Counted from the stretch's first letter, positions 46,886-56,530 are shown. The stretch: 64,000 nt of DNA from Nilaparvata lugens (GCF_014356525.2 NC_052512.1:978797-1042796), one strand, 5' to 3'. The notes: generated by a model not told the origin, from the letters alone. Translations and numbers: made by a program.

Positions 46886-48809
46886 AAATATATATTGTTC
46901 TCAAAAAATAATAAATCAGACTGGAAATATTGTGATGGATATTAATGAAATTTTAGGTAATTTGAATTATACATATAGAGTTCAACAAAGATCAAAAAGT
47001 AGGACATCACTCGTATTTAATTTTGGAGGTTACACTGACCTGAATATTTCCTTCGCCAGCGTAAAAAACGGAAAAGTAAATATTTCCAAGGGCATTGCTA
47101 CCGTAGTAAATAGGAAATGTATGAGCATTGATTACTTCAATAGTCTAACTACTATATTTTCACAAACAAAGCAAATTGATGCGTCGGTGAAATTCGACGA
47201 GACATTGAAAATACTCAATTTGTTTTTATTGACAGATAATAGTAACTTGCTTTCCAATCTAGAAATATTACTATCTATGATCGATGAATGGGCTTCAGAT
47301 AAACAAGCTCTGACAGTTGGAATTGATTTTTTTGGAACCATGGCTGATGTATCTTGTATTGATCTCTTAAGTACTGTCTTGGCAACAAAACACATTAAAT
47401 ATGTGTTTTACTACAAGGGTATAAATAATCTTACATTTTTAAATATTCCAGAAGAGAAAAACAATGAGAAACCATGTCCAACGGGATACTTACCTGAAAA
47501 ACCACCCAAACATGAATTTATAAATAGTATGCTGGAGCTCAGAAATCTTCTGAGTCAACATGATCAGATAAATTCTATTATTTACTATGAAATTCTGACT
47601 AACATTACAAAAAAAAACTTATTGAGCTCTTATTCGTACCTAATAGAGATAAAGCGTAAAGAGATGAATATTTATGATAATAATCTAAGAACATTTCTAT
47701 GGCCAACTAGGAAAAGTTATAGAATGGGCTTCTGCTTGGATAACGAAGGAACCTACGTGGAATTCAACGAGAGTAATAAAAGATTCTTAACAAAAGAAAA
47801 ATACATTCTTGTTAGTAGAGATACACAACTCATGTTAAACGGTGAGCTGTATCAGAAAATATCATCAATTGACATTTCTGCTTCAAGTCTTCCTAATATT
47901 ACGTGGATAGATGGTGTGCCAGGGTGTGGAAAGACGTTTGAAATACTGAACCAGCATAAACCAGGAATAGATTTAGTTCTCAGTCAAACAAGAGCAGGAA
48001 TCAAAGACATCAGAGAGGCTGTCATTCATAAGTACGGTAAGGATTACTGTAGAAAGATAATAAGATCAGATTACAGAACCGTTTCATCTTTCATTATAAA
48101 TGGAGTGGGCAAGAAATATCATCGTGTCTTTATAGATGAGGCTGTACTGATGCATGCTGGCTACATTGGTTTCATTGCGAAATTATCAGGATGCTCCGAA
48201 GTTTTCCTACTTGGTGATTCTAAACAGATTCCTTACATCGAAAGGAGTGGACTGAAAGTTAGATGGTCTCATCCTTCAGTTTTTTGTGAGTCCACACGGA
48301 AAGTGACTTTAACTAGAAGATGTCCGATCGATGTATGCTGCGCACTATCCAAATTCTATGGTAAAATTGAAACAACTAGTGGAACTCTTCGCTCAATTAG
48401 GAAGACCATCTTTAACGGCGGTCTTCCACAGCTTGATCCAGAAACACTTGTATTAACATACACGCAGAATGAGAAAAAAATTATTCAAGAGTTACTAGGT
48501 GACAGGATTGATAAAACAATAAAAATTCACACGATACACGAAGCACAAGGTCTTACTTATAGAAATGTTATTCTAGTGAGGACAAATTCAAAGGATCTAG
48601 AGATCTATAACAGTGAAAGTCATGTGATTGTAGCACTCAGTAGGCACACTCATAGTTTCAACTATCTAACAACAGCGGAGAATGATCTCATATCATTGCT
48701 TATAAAAAACACATTAAGCTTTGATGATAAATATATAATGAGATGGCAGAGGAAAATAGAGGAGAACAAGCATGGAGGGGTGCGTATGAATAAGCATGAT
48801 GATGAGTAA
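46872..48809 (+). CDS. Superfamily-1 viral-type RNA helicase encoded by a LINE
   Basis: 645 residues from ATG 46872. The carboxy half (about residues 345-625) is a complete SF1 helicase of the alphavirus-like plus-strand RNA virus type: Walker A GVPGCGKT (348-355), Walker B FIDEAVLMHAG (Asp422-Glu423), motif III LLGDSKQIPY (448-454), RRCPIDV (motif IV region), IHTIHEAQGLTYRNVILVR (motif V region, Glu557 to Gly560) and ALSRHTHSF (motif VI, Arg591). All catalytic residues are present and there is no internal stop. The amino half (1-340) resembles nothing I recognise; no methyltransferase motif is evident. Expected activity is NTP-driven RNA unwinding; a role in the LINE cycle (RNA remodelling, target-primed synthesis, or countering RNA silencing) is inference. 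ATG overlaps the ORF1 tail and the stop overlaps ORF2 by 14 nt. A longer frame from TTG 46857 exists but ATG fits the overlap pattern. Confidence 0.93.
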   Translation: MGLFKNIYCSQKIINQTGNIVMDINEILGNLNYTYRVQQRSKSRTSLVFNFGGYTDLNISFASVKNGKVNISKGIATVVNRKCMSIDYFNSLTTIFSQTKQIDASVKFDETLKILNLFLLTDNSNLLSNLEILLSMIDEWASDKQALTVGIDFFGTMADVSCIDLLSTVLATKHIKYVFYYKGINNLTFLNIPEEKNNEKPCPTGYLPEKPPKHEFINSMLELRNLLSQHDQINSIIYYEILTNITKKNLLSSYSYLIEIKRKEMNIYDNNLRTFLWPTRKSYRMGFCLDNEGTYVEFNESNKRFLTKEKYILVSRDTQLMLNGELYQKISSIDISASSLPNITWIDGVPGCGKTFEILNQHKPGIDLVLSQTRAGIKDIREAVIHKYGKDYCRKIIRSDYRTVSSFIINGVGKKYHRVFIDEAVLMHAGYIGFIAKLSGCSEVFLLGDSKQIPYIERSGLKVRWSHPSVFCESTRKVTLTRRCPIDVCCALSKFYGKIETTSGTLRSIRKTIFNGGLPQLDPETLVLTYTQNEKKIIQELLGDRIDKTIKIHTIHEAQGLTYRNVILVRTNSKDLEIYNSESHVIVALSRHTHSFNYLTTAENDLISLLIKNTLSFDDKYIMRWQRKIEENKHGGVRMNKHDDE

Positions 48810-51800
48810 TAATAACGTGCTGGATGTGGCAAATGAACTTGATTCCGTGGATGAGATAGAGGACAGTGTGATTGAGGATAAACAACAACTCCACGTTGCT
48901 CTTCAACACTCTAATATAACTGTATTTTCTCTCAATATCAGAAGTATTAGGAAGAACTTCGATGACCTGATGATTCAACTACAGGATATGTCCCATGATT
49001 TCGATATAATAATACTAACAGAATGCTGGATCAAAAGAGATTATACACAGAAGCAACTGAAGGACTACAATATTTTTCACTCTTTGAATAATCGTACTCA
49101 AAATGATGGAGTAATTGTATATGCAAAGGAAAATCTCAATGTACAATCGGTAGAACTAAATATCAGACAGGCCAACGTTCTTCATCTACGACTTCAAACA
49201 TCAAAGGAGAGATATAATATATTAGCAGTGTACAGATCACCTTCCTACGCCAGCATAACAGAGTTTTTAGAGGACTTTGAAACAGTGCTTGGTAGACTGA
49301 GAGGTCAACTTATTATTTGCGCAGGAGACTTCAACATTAATACGCTACAGCCACATCAGCATTATCAACTTGATGATTATTACGACTTATTGAGTGAACA
49401 CGGTTTGAAGAACTGCATTAAAAAGGCTACCAGAGTAACAGCGGGAACGTCTTCTTGTTTGGATCATATGTTGACCAACTGTAAAAGTAAAATCCATCCA
49501 ATCGTGTATCACTCGAGTATCACAGACCACTTCATTACAATTCTTGGACTGGAAGAACATCAGTTAGACAGAACAAATGGGGATGAACAGAGCTCAACTA
49601 ACTGTCAACTCTCAACTAACTGTAAATCTGTCAACTTGAACGGCTTGAGGAGAGGACTGCGAGTGGAACAATGGACGGAGGTTTTTGAGTCAAATAACAC
49701 AGACTCAGCTTACGAAAAGTTCCTAGAAATTCTACAAAAACATATGGAGAGCAATACACATCATTACAGACAAAAGAAGAGGATCAAGAGCATAAAACCA
49801 TGGATAACACGAGGACTTATCTCAGCTATAAGAACAAGGGATTCTCTAAATAGAAGAAGGAAGCTGGACCCAGAGAACGGAGAACTCGCTAACTACTACC
49901 GAAGATACAGAAATACACTGACGTCACTCATCCAAACTACAAAAGAAAATTATTTCAAGATGCAACTAAATGAAGCAAACAATGATGTAAGGAAGACATG
50001 GAAAATAATCAAGGATGCTACAGATTCAGATCAGAAAAAGGATATACAACTGAATGCTTTGAAAATTAATGGTGACATAGTCACACTGAAAGATAATCCT
50101 AGAGAACTATTGAGTCATGTAAATAATTTCTTTGTTAATATTGGAGAGAGTATGGCTAACAAAATATCTGAGAGTCTGAATAAAAATATTAACGAAATTA
50201 TAGCAGATAATGTACCAGAATTGCATGTACAGAGTAATATGTTTCTTTTCCCCATAGATGAAAAGGAAATAATAAACACAATTGATTCTTTACACATCAA
50301 TAGTGCACCAGGCCTAGATGGATTAGATAACAGGACCTTGAAAGGAATAAAAGATTTAATTTCTAAGCCTTTAACTCATATTTTTAATCTGAGCTTGTTA
50401 TATGGTACTTTTCCAAGAGCAATGAAGCAAATCTGTGTCAGACCTATACATAAAGCAGGCGATAAACTAATTATTAGTAATTATAGACCTATTTCACTGA
50501 TTAGCAATGTATCAAAAATTTTAGAAAAACTAGTTAAATCAAGATTAATAAGCTTTTTAGAAATTAATAATATTCTTTCTCCTAACCAATTTGGCTTCCG
50601 CAAAGGTATAAGTACAGAATTAGCTGTACTAGAATTATCAAAATTTGTAACTAGCAATTTAGAGGAAAAGAATAAATGTCTAGCAGTATTTTTAGATTTA
50701 GCAAAGGCCTTCGACTCTGTTTCCCATGACTTATTAATAAAAAAGCTTGAGGCAATAGGTATAAGAGGAGTGCCACTTGAATGGTTCAGATCCTACCTCA
50801 GCAATCGACAGCAAAAAACAAAGGTTGAGAACCATATGAGTGCAGAGGGTTCCATGAAGTTTGGAATACCTCAAGGAACAGTTTTAGGACCAATTTTGTA
50901 TTCGATCTTTGCAAATGAGTTGTGCTCCATTCAAATTCAAGGTAGAGTTATAGCCTTTGCTGACGATACAGCACTCCTTTTTCAAGGAAAAAACTGGGAA
51001 GAAGTGTTCCAAACAGCAGAGATAGAACTCACAAAAATCACTAGTTGGTTAAGAAATAACTTATTGTCATTGAATTCAGAAAAAACAAAATTTTTAGCTT
51101 TTTCTTTAACAAATAGCACAAAACCACACATGACAACAATGAAGCTCCATAATTGTGATAGAAATTGTAACAATAATTGTAATTGCCCACTAATAGAACG
51201 CTCTGACAATATAAAGTATTTAGGAATAATAGTAGATGATTCATTGAAATGGAACAAACACATAACATATACAACTGCCAAAATAAGGAAGCTTATATAC
51301 AAATTCTATCAATTAAGGCGTATCATAGACAAAGAAATGTTAAAAACTGTATACTTAACATTAGTTGAATCTCTTTTAAGGTACGGTCTGTTAGTTTGGG
51401 GTGCAGCTAACTTCAGTTTTATAGATCCATTATTTAAAACTCAAAAACGCATTTTGAAAATAATGGGAAACAGGGAAATCCAGTTTTCAACTGTAGAATT
51501 ATTTATAGAAAATAGAGTACTCAGCGTTAGGCAATTGTATATATTGTTGTTATTAGGGTATATGAAAAAACATCAAAATAGGAACCATATCATAAATCAT
51601 AGCCATAATACTAGAATAAGAGAACGTTACAATCAAGAAGTACCAAGAATGAATACAGCGTTTGGGCAAAGATCACTAGGATATTTAGGGCCTACAATAT
51701 CTAATAGAATACCATTAGAAATCAAAGGAGAGGAAAATTTCAATAGGTTCAAAAGAAAAATTAGACATTGGTTATTCAGTATTGGGATACAAAGTAGTGA

Positions 51801-51825
51801 GGAACTAATAGTAAGTAGGATTTAG
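48796..51825 (+). CDS. LINE ORF2, AP-endonuclease and reverse transcriptase, intact
   Basis: 1009 residues. Endonuclease (about 35-250): LNIRSIRKNF, TECW with Glu76, GDFNIN (177-182) and TDHF (Asp244, His245). RT (about 480-760): NYRPISLISNVSKILEKL, FGFRKGISTELAV, motif A LDLAKAFDSV with Asp634, GIPQGTVLGPILYS, and catalytic FADD (721-724). A Cys cluster follows (C787, C791, C795, C797, then PLIER and IKYLGI), then a carboxy domain with TVYLTLVESLLRYG and SVRQLYI. There is no RNase H domain. The protein would nick the target and copy the LINE RNA in place. Start: three in-frame ATG codons (48796, 48799, 48802), all inside the end of the helicase ORF. The clade is Jockey-superfamily-like; exact placement needs a tree. 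Confidence 0.93.
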   Translation: MMMSNNNVLDVANELDSVDEIEDSVIEDKQQLHVALQHSNITVFSLNIRSIRKNFDDLMIQLQDMSHDFDIIILTECWIKRDYTQKQLKDYNIFHSLNNRTQNDGVIVYAKENLNVQSVELNIRQANVLHLRLQTSKERYNILAVYRSPSYASITEFLEDFETVLGRLRGQLIICAGDFNINTLQPHQHYQLDDYYDLLSEHGLKNCIKKATRVTAGTSSCLDHMLTNCKSKIHPIVYHSSITDHFITILGLEEHQLDRTNGDEQSSTNCQLSTNCKSVNLNGLRRGLRVEQWTEVFESNNTDSAYEKFLEILQKHMESNTHHYRQKKRIKSIKPWITRGLISAIRTRDSLNRRRKLDPENGELANYYRRYRNTLTSLIQTTKENYFKMQLNEANNDVRKTWKIIKDATDSDQKKDIQLNALKINGDIVTLKDNPRELLSHVNNFFVNIGESMANKISESLNKNINEIIADNVPELHVQSNMFLFPIDEKEIINTIDSLHINSAPGLDGLDNRTLKGIKDLISKPLTHIFNLSLLYGTFPRAMKQICVRPIHKAGDKLIISNYRPISLISNVSKILEKLVKSRLISFLEINNILSPNQFGFRKGISTELAVLELSKFVTSNLEEKNKCLAVFLDLAKAFDSVSHDLLIKKLEAIGIRGVPLEWFRSYLSNRQQKTKVENHMSAEGSMKFGIPQGTVLGPILYSIFANELCSIQIQGRVIAFADDTALLFQGKNWEEVFQTAEIELTKITSWLRNNLLSLNSEKTKFLAFSLTNSTKPHMTTMKLHNCDRNCNNNCNCPLIERSDNIKYLGIIVDDSLKWNKHITYTTAKIRKLIYKFYQLRRIIDKEMLKTVYLTLVESLLRYGLLVWGAANFSFIDPLFKTQKRILKIMGNREIQFSTVELFIENRVLSVRQLYILLLLGYMKKHQNRNHIINHSHNTRIRERYNQEVPRMNTAFGQRSLGYLGPTISNRIPLEIKGEENFNRFKRKIRHWLFSIGIQSSEELIVSRI

Positions 51826-52150
51826 ATTTAAGCAGTATTCTTTTTAAATAAGGTAATTTATATGTAGAAAATAGTACCTCGGTTTAGTATCTTTGTACTA
51901 GGTGATGCTTAGGGTAATAGATATAGTTTTAGATTTTTGGAATTTTTGTATTATCTGTTGTAGCATAAATTAGTATTAATTTGATGATAACCTCGACACA
52001 TATATTATATAGTGAGGTATCATTTTTGTAAACACTGAATATTGTTATATTATTGAAAATATATGAAAAAAATATGTAATGTATGAATTTATGAATAAAC
52101 TCCTCTGGATGTGTCGTCCAACATCCAGAGAAATTATTATTATTTTTAAT
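51826..52150 (+). other. 3' UTR and tail of the helicase-bearing LINE
   Basis: AT-rich untranslated region. AATAAA lies at 52094-52099, just before the hairpin, and an ATT-rich tract (about 52131-52145) forms the tail. The following ~190 bp (52150-52339), rich in AGGAGG-type purine repeats, belong to neither recognised LINE and remain unassigned. Confidence 0.6.
52103..52130 (+). promoter_or_regulatory. Perfect 10-bp stem-loop before the LINE tail
   Basis: CTCTGGATGT, an 8-nt loop (GTCGTCCA), then ACATCCAGAG, a perfect stem ending directly at the ATT-rich tail. In stringent LINEs the RT recognises a 3' stem-loop in its own RNA, and this hairpin is a good candidate for such a signal. Confidence 0.65.
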
Positions 52151-52339
52151 TATGAGAAGAACACGATCTTTGGGATTTACAGTGTGATCTTGATGCGAGG
52201 AAGGACTTTCCACTATCACTCAAGATGTAGGAGCTCTAAAACCACCGGAGGAGGAGCCAGGAAGGAGAATGGTCCAACGGAGGAGAGAAGGAGGCAAAGG
52301 AAAACGATGGGAGGAGGTGAGGAGAAACAGACTTTTAAT

Positions 52340-52800
52340 TAAACAGAAGGAAGAAACTCAAGCTCTCTATTATCACTGTTTTTCGGTATTTGTTGAGCAT
52401 GACTTTTACCCACATTTACGAAATATTTGTTCAAAACTTCTGCACTGATATCAATGTCATCATTCTTTTCCTTTCTATTATTAATTGCGTCGTTTATATA
52501 TTGCCAAAGCTTCCGTTTATTTCCCTTATATTGATCTATTTTTATTTTGTAATAGTTTGCTTTGGCTGAAGTAATGGTATTATTTAATATGTTTCTATAG
52601 GTTTTATAGTTATTTTTTAGTTGAATATTAAGGGTTCCTTCATCATTTTTTATGCAGTTTATCCCTTATTTTGATAGATTTTATTAGACCAATAGTTATC
52701 CAGGGTTTCGATGGTTTATCCCTATGTGATACAGTTAAAGTACGTGTTGAGTCTTCAATATTCATCTGTAACATAAATCTCAAATAGTTGAATTTGAAAA
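52340..52800 (-). pseudogene. LINE C, upstream fragment (between endonuclease and RT)
   Basis: On the minus strand, DKPSKPWITIGLIKSIKIRDK (two readable pieces) is followed by frameshifted remnants and ends with GKSHAQQIPKN near 52400. This linker precedes the RT in LINEs of this clade; the helicase-bearing ORF2 has the equivalent IKPWITRGLISAIRTRDSL. The fragment stops where the unassigned purine-rich block begins, and about 50-60 codons are missing before the RT at 45607. Confidence 0.7.
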
Positions 52801-52869
52801 AAGCAAACACTATTCAATGGTAAAATGCATTAGCCTACAACAATCACTAACTAGCAGTTGGGAGAACTC

Positions 52870-53400
52870 GCTACACTCACTAACATCAGTACTCACACAC
52901 GCCCACCTATTCACACACAAACAAATTGGATTTAGAGTATGATGATATAAATGCAATAGTATCGGTGGAGGACGCTGAGATATAGAAGTTCTTTACACTT
53001 TTGAGCTAGGATGCACGGTTGAAGAGATAGAAAATCTGAAACTTGAAATTTTGGACTTGTGGGGGGGATTCGAATTCCAAAAATTAGAACATTCTGAACA
53101 TGTGATACATGAAATAATACCGCTTTGTAGCGCTGAGAAGAATGAATCCAATTTGAACCTGATCCAATAAAGTAATGAAAAGTTAGATTGATTTTTAGGG
53201 TAAAATTTCCGAATAAAGGACCGCTATCTTGAAACGGGGATAAATTTAAAAATCTTGATATATAAGTTTCTGCGCCTTACTTCAAAGTACTTGTATACAA
53301 AATTTCAACCAAATCGGACCATAACTGCGACTGTATCTGCGGTACAAACATACAAACGCCGATTGACTTGAAACATAGAATTTGCTTTGCTCATTCAATA
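52870..53400. repeat. Dispersed repeat, inverted copy at about 59150-59430
   Basis: Shares with 59150-59430, in reverse complement, a CACACAAACAAATTGGATTTAGAG-type segment (52915 region), the GAGGACGCTGAGATATAGAAG region, and the end TTGACTTGAAACATAGAATT. Interior length differs between the copies. Class unknown. Confidence 0.6.
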
Positions 53401-53524
53401 ATAATAGAATTGAATAAACTTAGCATATTAGGTAGTTATTAAAATATGAGTTATTAAAAAAGAAAGATCTACTAAAGTGAATCGTGTAATATTTTATTGA
53501 AGTAGCCTAAAAATAATAATATCG

Positions 53525-53735
53525 AGTGGCCTGGCTGGCTCTGGTCTGGTGTCAGAGCTTTCAGGTCGCAACTGATCAATTTCAGGACATCAGACATGAC
53601 CCAACGACTTCTTTTTAGGCAACCGTGACGTGTTCATCCAAAACACGGGAGTGGCCTGAGATAAATATCTTGCCCGGGCTGGGATCTGAACCCGGGCCTC
53701 TGAATCATAAAGCCAGCATTGAAGTAACAAGTAAC
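53525..53735 (-). mobile_element. Possible tRNA-derived SINE
   Basis: On the minus strand, GGCCCGGGTTCAGATCCCAG contains a near-consensus pol III B box (GGTTCAGATCC, one mismatch), with GCTGGCTTTATG a plausible A box upstream. The unit is more GC-rich than its neighbours. Only one copy is in the window, so SINE status is unproven. Confidence 0.4.
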
Positions 53736-53970
53736 TTAAAACCCCAAAAAAGATTTCATTCAGTTATACCTACTAAAAAAGTCAAGAAGATTGATTGATA
53801 ATAGTCGAAATTACAATTTGTGTTGTAATTCATTCATTCACCAATTAATTAGCTGGTTAGCATCAAAAGCAAAAGTGCAGTCTGGAGGCGATTTCTGTAT
53901 CTGAGTTATTATTGAAGATATCGACACATTTCTAGTAGATGCATTTCTATTTTTATTACAGAATACTTAC

Positions 53971-54387
53971 CTCTATAACTTTTGTAAACCTTGGAAAAAC
54001 AGGATTGCCATTTAAGGCAATAATTGGCACTTTGGGCCAAACCTCTGGTACCATCACAGTTGCTGGTACCGAATCATTTTCAGGAGCCAAAACTATGTCA
54101 ATGTTTTGAGGTTTATCATCACCGCCATCGTCATGGTTTTGCGAACTGAAAAATCGCAAAGAACAGGACCTAACCAAGTCTGCCTTCCGAGAATGATTAA
54201 AAACATTTTTAAATAAAAATCTACCATTTCTCAACGAAGTCCTTGAAATTACTAAATTTTGATTATTAGGAACAAGAGTATGATGTAACAATTTACCGGC
54301 TCGGTGAACATTAGACAATTTCCCAACCTTTAGATAGTTTATCAAAAAAGACGAACTTCTTGAACGTAAAGTGCTACACGAAAACAT
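53971..54387 (-). CDS. Lon: Mitochondrial Lon protease homolog, first coding exon (partial)
   Basis: 139 codons from ATG 54387, ending in GAG at 53971 followed by GTAAGT, a consensus 5' splice donor. Residues 1-80 are rich in Arg, Lys and Ser with almost no acids (for example SLRFFSSQ), as expected of a mitochondrial targeting sequence. The exon ends PEVWPKVPIIALNGNPVFPRFTKVIE, given here as PEVWPKVPIIALNGNP plus VFPRFTKVIE, the start of the Lon substrate-binding amino domain. Lon is the ATP-dependent matrix protease that degrades damaged proteins and binds mitochondrial DNA. Exon 2 should start at the next Val codon; it was not found between here and the N gap at 43338, so intron 1 is long and, if the scaffold is right, contains the LINE cluster. 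This is the only host gene I am confident of. Confidence 0.9.
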
Positions 54388-54479
54388 AATTAATTAACGT
54401 GGTTGTTGAATTTCTACATTGAAATATTTTACTCGTATATAACTCTCAATAATAGAAAAATTATAATAAAGTACAACAT

Positions 54480-56010
54480 TCAACCAAATCAGAAAGCATG
54501 AAAATTCACATTCCTTTTTCATTTAAAAATCAATGACATAACACTATATTTGAAAAACCTCTATCCTTCCAGCATATTGCAATTTCAAAACAAAATCCTA
54601 ACCTATCTTTTCAGCTTTAAAATTCAAAAGCATAATTCTACTGTACTCTAGCCTTTCTAGCATATTGCAATTTCAAAGCAAAAACCTAAACTAACCTTAT
54701 GAAACTTATTGAATATAATCAAAAAAAGAACCCAACCACTAACCCCTTCACATATTAATTTAGATTTCAAAGAAAATTCTACAACCCTAACCTATCCTTT
54801 CACATTTGAAACACTCAAAAAACATAACTCTAACTGCACCCTAGCCCCTCCAGCATATTGCAATTTCAAAGCAAAAACCTAACCCATCCTAATAACACAT
54901 TATTAAATATAACCTAAATTAAACCTAACCTCTAACCCTTTCACGTTTGATACATTAGATTTATTCATCATCTTTAGAACAAAACATAAGCATGTGTGGT
55001 TCATTTCATGAACATGTTCACAAACATATGGTTCATTTCATGAACATGTTCACAAACATGTGATTCAAATCAAAATCCTAAACCCCCTAACCTATCCTTT
55101 TACCTTTGAAACATCAAAAAACATAACTCTACCAAGACCCTAGCCCCTTCTAGCATATTGCAATTTTAAAGCAAAAACCTAACCTATCCTAGTAAAACAT
55201 TATTAAATATAACCTAAATAAAACCAAACCTCTAACTCTTTCACATTTGTTGAACGATAGACAAGGATAGTAACACAGCAGCTTCTCTTTGTCTCAGAAA
55301 CAGAGTAACGGCCAGCAACAGTCACAGCTATAACATAGTTATTCAAAAGTATTTTTTGAGTATCTATAGTGAGGTCCACGCTATAATGGTAGTTTACGAT
55401 TTGCAATGGTGTTGCTATCCTTGTCTATCGTTCAAAAATGTGAAAAGAGTTAGGGGTTAGTTTTTATTTGGGTAATATGTGTTAATGTTTTATTAGGATA
55501 GTTAGGTTTTGCTTTAAAATTGCAATATGGCTAGAAGGGGCTAAGGTCTAGGTAGAGTTATGTTTTTTGATGTTTCAAAGGTGAAAGGATAGGTTAGGGG
55601 GGTTAGGCTTTCGCTTTGAACCACATCTTTGTGAACATGTTCATGAAATGAGCCACATGTGTGTGAAACATGTTCATGAAAGAACTACATGTTTATGTTT
55701 GGTTCTAAAGATGACGAAATAAAATCTCAGGTATTAAATGTGAAAGGATTAGAGGTTAGGTTTATTAGGTTATTTATAATGTGTTATTAGGATGAGTTCG
55801 GTTTCGCTTTAAAATGCAATATGCTAGAAAGTGCTAGGGTCCAGGTAGAATAATGCTTTTGATATTTCAAGGTGGAAAGATAGGTTAGATTTTGCTTTGA
55901 AATTGCAATATGCTGAAAGGGATTAGAGGTTTTCAAATAGTTGTTTATTGATGTTTTTAAATGTAAAAGGGGAGGTTGAGGGTTCGGTTTTTGTTTTGAA
56001 ATGACAATAT
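54480..56010. repeat. Degenerate repeat cluster upstream of Lon, inverted about 55350
   Basis: Units built on TAGCATATTGCAATTTCAAAG, CAAAAACCTAACCTATCC and ATCAAAAAACATAACTCTA recur several times at 54560-55240, then in reverse complement at 55440-56010. A TATAGTGAGGTCCACG-containing MITE-like unit sits at the centre (about 55245-55445, bounded by inverted GAACGATAGACAAGGATAG). A 33-bp tandem unit (GGTTCATTTCATGAACATGT...) occurs at 54997-55062. It lies directly upstream of the Lon start, so promoter elements may be embedded here; none can be named. Confidence 0.7.
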
Positions 56011-56269
56011 GCTGACTTAGTTATAGTGTTTTTAACATCAGTTAAATACAACTGTTATATTTTATCAATTATATTTTTCAAATGTATCTTCCTTTTTATC
56101 AAATAAAATGATAATATATTGATTATTATATTGAATTTAATGATAAATCATCATTGGATAATAATATCTTCATCAAATAGAATGACGATTGGCTCCAGTT
56201 ACAGTGCTCGGTAACCATCATCACAAAGAACGTTACATTCAAAGATCTGACTGAATGGAACGGGAAAAA

Positions 56270-56530
56270 CCCGTTGCTAACGCATGCGCGATACGGTGCT
56301 GTCTGAGACAGAGAGTGGTTTGTAGCTTCGACCATTAATATAATATAATTTATATTAATGGTCGAAGGTTTGTAGCAACACCATTGAAAATCGTACACTA
56401 CCATTATAACGTGGACCTCACCATAGATACTCGAAGAATACTTTTGGATAACTATGTTATAACTGTGACTGTTGCTGGCCGTTACTCTGTTTCTGAGACA
56501 AAGAGAAGCTGCTGTTTTGTGCTTTTCCAC
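56270..56530. mobile_element. MITE fragment related to the centre of 55245-55445
   Basis: Contains the inverted form of the same AACGTGGACCTCAC terminus (about 56409) and shares the region around CTGTTGCTGGCCGTTACTCT (about 56470) with the 55,300 element. Short frames across both are reading through the same repeat and are not genes. Confidence 0.6.
56326..56367. repeat. Perfect 18-bp stem-loop
   Basis: CTTCGACCATTAATATAA and its reverse complement, separated by 6 nt. Probably the centre of a fold-back element. Confidence 0.85.

Larger units (their letters stand above)
45610..52150 (+). mobile_element. Helicase-bearing tricistronic LINE (non-LTR retrotransposon)
   Basis: Three plus-strand ORFs in the order gag-like ORF1, SF1 helicase, endonuclease-RT ORF2, then a 3' UTR with a hairpin and an ATT-rich tail. 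It lies inside LINE C, whose ORF2 is split between 43806-45607 and 52340-52800 on the other strand. The 5' end is placed only approximately at the LINE C junction, and no target duplication was found. The helicase and ORF2 frames are uninterrupted over about 5 kb, in contrast with every other LINE in the window, so this is a young or recently active copy. ORF1 has a single frame offset. Short overlaps between ORFs suggest coupled translation from one RNA. Confidence 0.85.

Noticed and set aside
46872..48809. Helicase region as an integrated RNA virus fragment unrelated to the LINE
   Set aside because: It is bounded on both sides by LINE ORFs with matching 14-nt overlaps on the same strand, and no other viral gene is present.
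54540..55240. CCTAACC-like runs as insect telomeric (TTAGG)n
   Set aside because: The motif occurs once per ~100-200-bp degenerate unit, not as a tandem pentamer.
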